A stretch of DNA of 64,000 bases from Flavobacteriaceae bacterium (lineage in GTDB: Bacteria; Bacteroidota; Bacteroidia; Flavobacteriales; Flavobacteriaceae): positions 62,001 through 126,000 of the forward strand of contig JABDMU010000044.1 in assembly GCA_013001285.1 (NCBI GenBank), written 5' to 3'. This document shows, piece by piece, positions 62,563 to 64,000 of this stretch; within the stretch, counting starts at the first letter, position 1; each line of letters begins with the position of its first letter. Under the pieces are notes generated by a model. That model saw nothing but the letters and a program-made list of their open reading frames with translations. It had not been told where the DNA came from and ran no database searches. Position numbers and translations under genes: made by a program.

Positions 62563-63798
62563 CTAATCTAAATTCTTTTCTGTCTGAAAATTTTTAAATG
62601 CAAAGAAATTAATAAAAAATGAGAAAAGTATAGCTCCGTTCTGTCTTTCTAAAACATTTTCGGTCATCATAGTAAAGAAAAATATAACCATAATAGATAC
62701 ATGAACAAAATCTAGCCTGTTCAATGCCAGTTTAAAATTATAGAAGACCATAGCAAGAAGCGACAATATCCCTGCAATTCCAGCAGCCAACCAAGCACCA
62801 AAAAATTGATTATGGGAATTGTAATACGCTCCTTGAAAAACATCTGGGCTTTGTTCGTAGCACAAACTCAAAACACCTTTAGCATCACCAATTCCGTAAC
62901 CCCCAAAGGTGCTTTGTCTTATGGCATTAACAGTACAGTCATAGATGCTCAGCCTAATAGCGGTTGAGCCGCCTTTGTTAAGGTCTCCACTTAAAAATAC
63001 ATTTAGCATTTCTAAATACCTGTTTTTAAGATCAGGAATGTTATAGGTAATTGCCGCCAAAAGAATTGTGATGAAAGCATACAGTAGCAAATTGTGTTTT
63101 TGTTGCTTTCTTAAAAAATAAACCAAAAAGATTGAAAAAGTAACAGCAATTATACCTTTTCGTGTAAGTAGAACTAAAATTGTAGTCAAAAATAAAGCGC
63201 CTAATACGAGCAGTATCTTGTGTCTCTTTCGCTTTAAATAACCGTACAATGGAATTGTGAGGATGAGCGAAATACTCAAGTACAATGAAGCATAAATGGG
63301 ATGCATTGAATACTTCCCGTATTTAGAATTTAAGCGTTCACTATAATCTCTAAAAATAAATTCATTGAAATGATCGTTCAGATGATTTTGAATGAATACT
63401 GCAATAAAAAAGAGAATGGAAGATACAAAGAACAGCAAATAAAAAGGCTTTAATATTTTGGAGTAATTCAAATCGTATTTTGAATGAAATATGTAGAAGC
63501 TCACAGGTATGATAATAAGTGCAAGCATAACCACAATGCGTTTAATGCCATATTCTATATTGCTGGTATATACCATGCTTATTAACATCACAATAAAAAA
63601 GAACGAGTTATACACCAATATGCTCTTGTCTACTATAAAGCCTTTAGGGCCAAAAAGCAAACTCATAAAAGCAGCAACGGCAAAAGCTATTAAGGCTGCA
63701 TTTCTAAAGTTCTCAGGTAACAATAGGGAGACTCCAATTAAAAATAACCCAATATAAAACAGGGTTCTGACCCAATTATTTTTTAGGAATTCTAACAT
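62563..63798 (-). CDS. O-antigen ligase/polymerase family membrane protein
   Basis: 411 residues with about 11-12 membrane helices and a large loop near 265-320 (NKGGSTAIRLSIYDCTVNAIRQS, then FGGYGIGDAKG and NSHNQFFGAWLAAG). The R..Y/W and NSHNQF-type motifs place it in the WaaL/Wzy_C superfamily. It may ligate the polymer to an acceptor or polymerise it; the two functions cannot be told apart by sequence. Confidence 0.87.
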   Translation of the reverse strand: MLEFLKNNWVRTLFYIGLFLIGVSLLLPENFRNAALIAFAVAAFMSLLFGPKGFIVDKSILVYNSFFFIVMLISMVYTSNIEYGIKRIVVMLALIIIPVSFYIFHSKYDLNYSKILKPFYLLFFVSSILFFIAVFIQNHLNDHFNEFIFRDYSERLNSKYGKYSMHPIYASLYLSISLILTIPLYGYLKRKRHKILLVLGALFLTTILVLLTRKGIIAVTFSIFLVYFLRKQQKHNLLLYAFITILLAAITYNIPDLKNRYLEMLNVFLSGDLNKGGSTAIRLSIYDCTVNAIRQSTFGGYGIGDAKGVLSLCYEQSPDVFQGAYYNSHNQFFGAWLAAGIAGILSLLAMVFYNFKLALNRLDFVHVSIMVIFFFTMMTENVLERQNGAILFSFFINFFAFKNFQTEKNLD

Positions 63799-63801
63799 AT
63801 A

Positions 63802-64000
63802 TTAATCAGATTGACTTTGTTTGTGTTTTTTCTTAAAAGACATTTTTAAAAATTTATTGATCATTGAGGGAATGACCATTACTCCAAATAATGTTCCTAT
63901 ATAATATGAAAATCCGTTTGTAAAATCACCTCTTAACAAGAACAATAAATGAACTGCAAAGTAGAATCCCATAATACGCTTTAAGGGGCTTTCGGAATTC
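63802..64000 (-). CDS. Membrane protein, C-terminal fragment (possible polysaccharide polymerase; start outside window)
   Basis: The frame is open to the right edge and ends with a TAA at 63804-63802. The visible 65 residues contain two hydrophobic segments (IMGFYFAVHLLFLLRG; YYIGTLFGVMVIPSMI) and a basic tail FKKKHKQSQ. This could be the end of an oligosaccharide repeat-unit polymerase (Wzy-like), since such proteins end with a short loop and a basic tail. The fragment is too short to be sure. Confidence 0.6.
   Translation of the reverse strand, partial: NSESPLKRIMGFYFAVHLLFLLRGDFTNGFSYYIGTLFGVMVIPSMINKFLKMSFKKKHKQSQSD

Noticed and set aside
49671..64000. Polysaccharide locus considered as a recently acquired island
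   Set aside because: Such loci are variable, but no integrase, transposase, tRNA junction or attachment repeats were seen and base composition looks like the neighbourhood by eye.

Overview
The window is a contiguous piece of chromosome from a member of the Bacteroidota, almost certainly a (marine-type) Flavobacteriaceae. The signs are low GC, short gaps between genes, the gliding lipoprotein GldH, the type IX secretion (T9SS) lipoprotein PorW/SprE, a large secreted protease with a T9SS C-terminal sorting domain, many DUF families typical of flavobacteria, an atpB gene with a signal peptide, and several promoters with the Bacteroidota -7 element TAnnTTTG. No rRNA, tRNA, CRISPR array, insertion sequence or prophage was seen.

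Layout. 1-4486 (+): the end of a probable GH3/beta-lactamase-fold fusion, a CNNM/CBS transporter, an O6-alkylguanine methyltransferase, a serine hydrolase and a PolB-type 3'-5' exonuclease. 4535-8752 (-): a 1405-residue T9SS-exported subtilisin. 8919-10610 (+): a two-ATPase oligopeptide-type ABC protein. 10908-18528 (-): scoB/scoA, then PBP1A-gldH-ricT, then a radical SAM gene coupled to trhO. 18824-22428 (+): recA, a lipoprotein, an ECF sigma factor and a membrane-anchored beta-barrel-like protein. 22525-27320: plsC (-) and trpS (+) from interleaved divergent promoters, dprA (-), an HU-CCDC81/SPOR protein, a thioesterase and a small lipoprotein.

27324-33169 (-): flippase, dut, TPR protein, DUF4292 lipoprotein and an EnvC-like amidase activator, with a lipoprotein gene upstream. 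33267-44184 (-): DUF5687 permease and ABC ATPase, porW, bactofilin, atpZ, a four-helix membrane protein, and then atpB-E-F-H-A-G with a recognisable promoter and terminator. atpD and atpC are not here. 44289-49584: a PaaE-like reductase (+), GT9 and DUF4254 (-), DUF6427 (-), a small DUF6341-like protein (+) and purD (-).

49671-64000 is a surface polysaccharide locus. A short + unit (CapK-like adenylate-forming enzyme, UDP-GlcNAc 2-epimerase, GT4) converges on a long - unit: polymerase-like fragment, O-antigen ligase/polymerase, rfbF, rfbG, SDR, GT2, WcaF-like acetyltransferase, WcaI-like GT4, UDP-glucose dehydrogenase, UDP-xylose synthase and a WcaJ-like initiating transferase. Together these predict supply of CDP-4-keto-6-deoxyglucose-derived, UDP-glucuronate/xylose and ManNAc-type sugars, assembly on a lipid carrier, and polymerisation or ligation.

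Most of the window is conserved flavobacterial core. No clearly new defence or mobile system was recognised. The observations most worth a second look are the regulatory architecture (recA upstream hairpins, the atpE-atpF hairpin, interleaved trpS/plsC promoters, leaderless starts), the 62-nt bactofilin/atpZ overlap, the HU-TM-SPOR protein, the sigma factor paired with a trans-envelope protein, and the CDP-sugar branch without a visible 3-dehydrase.
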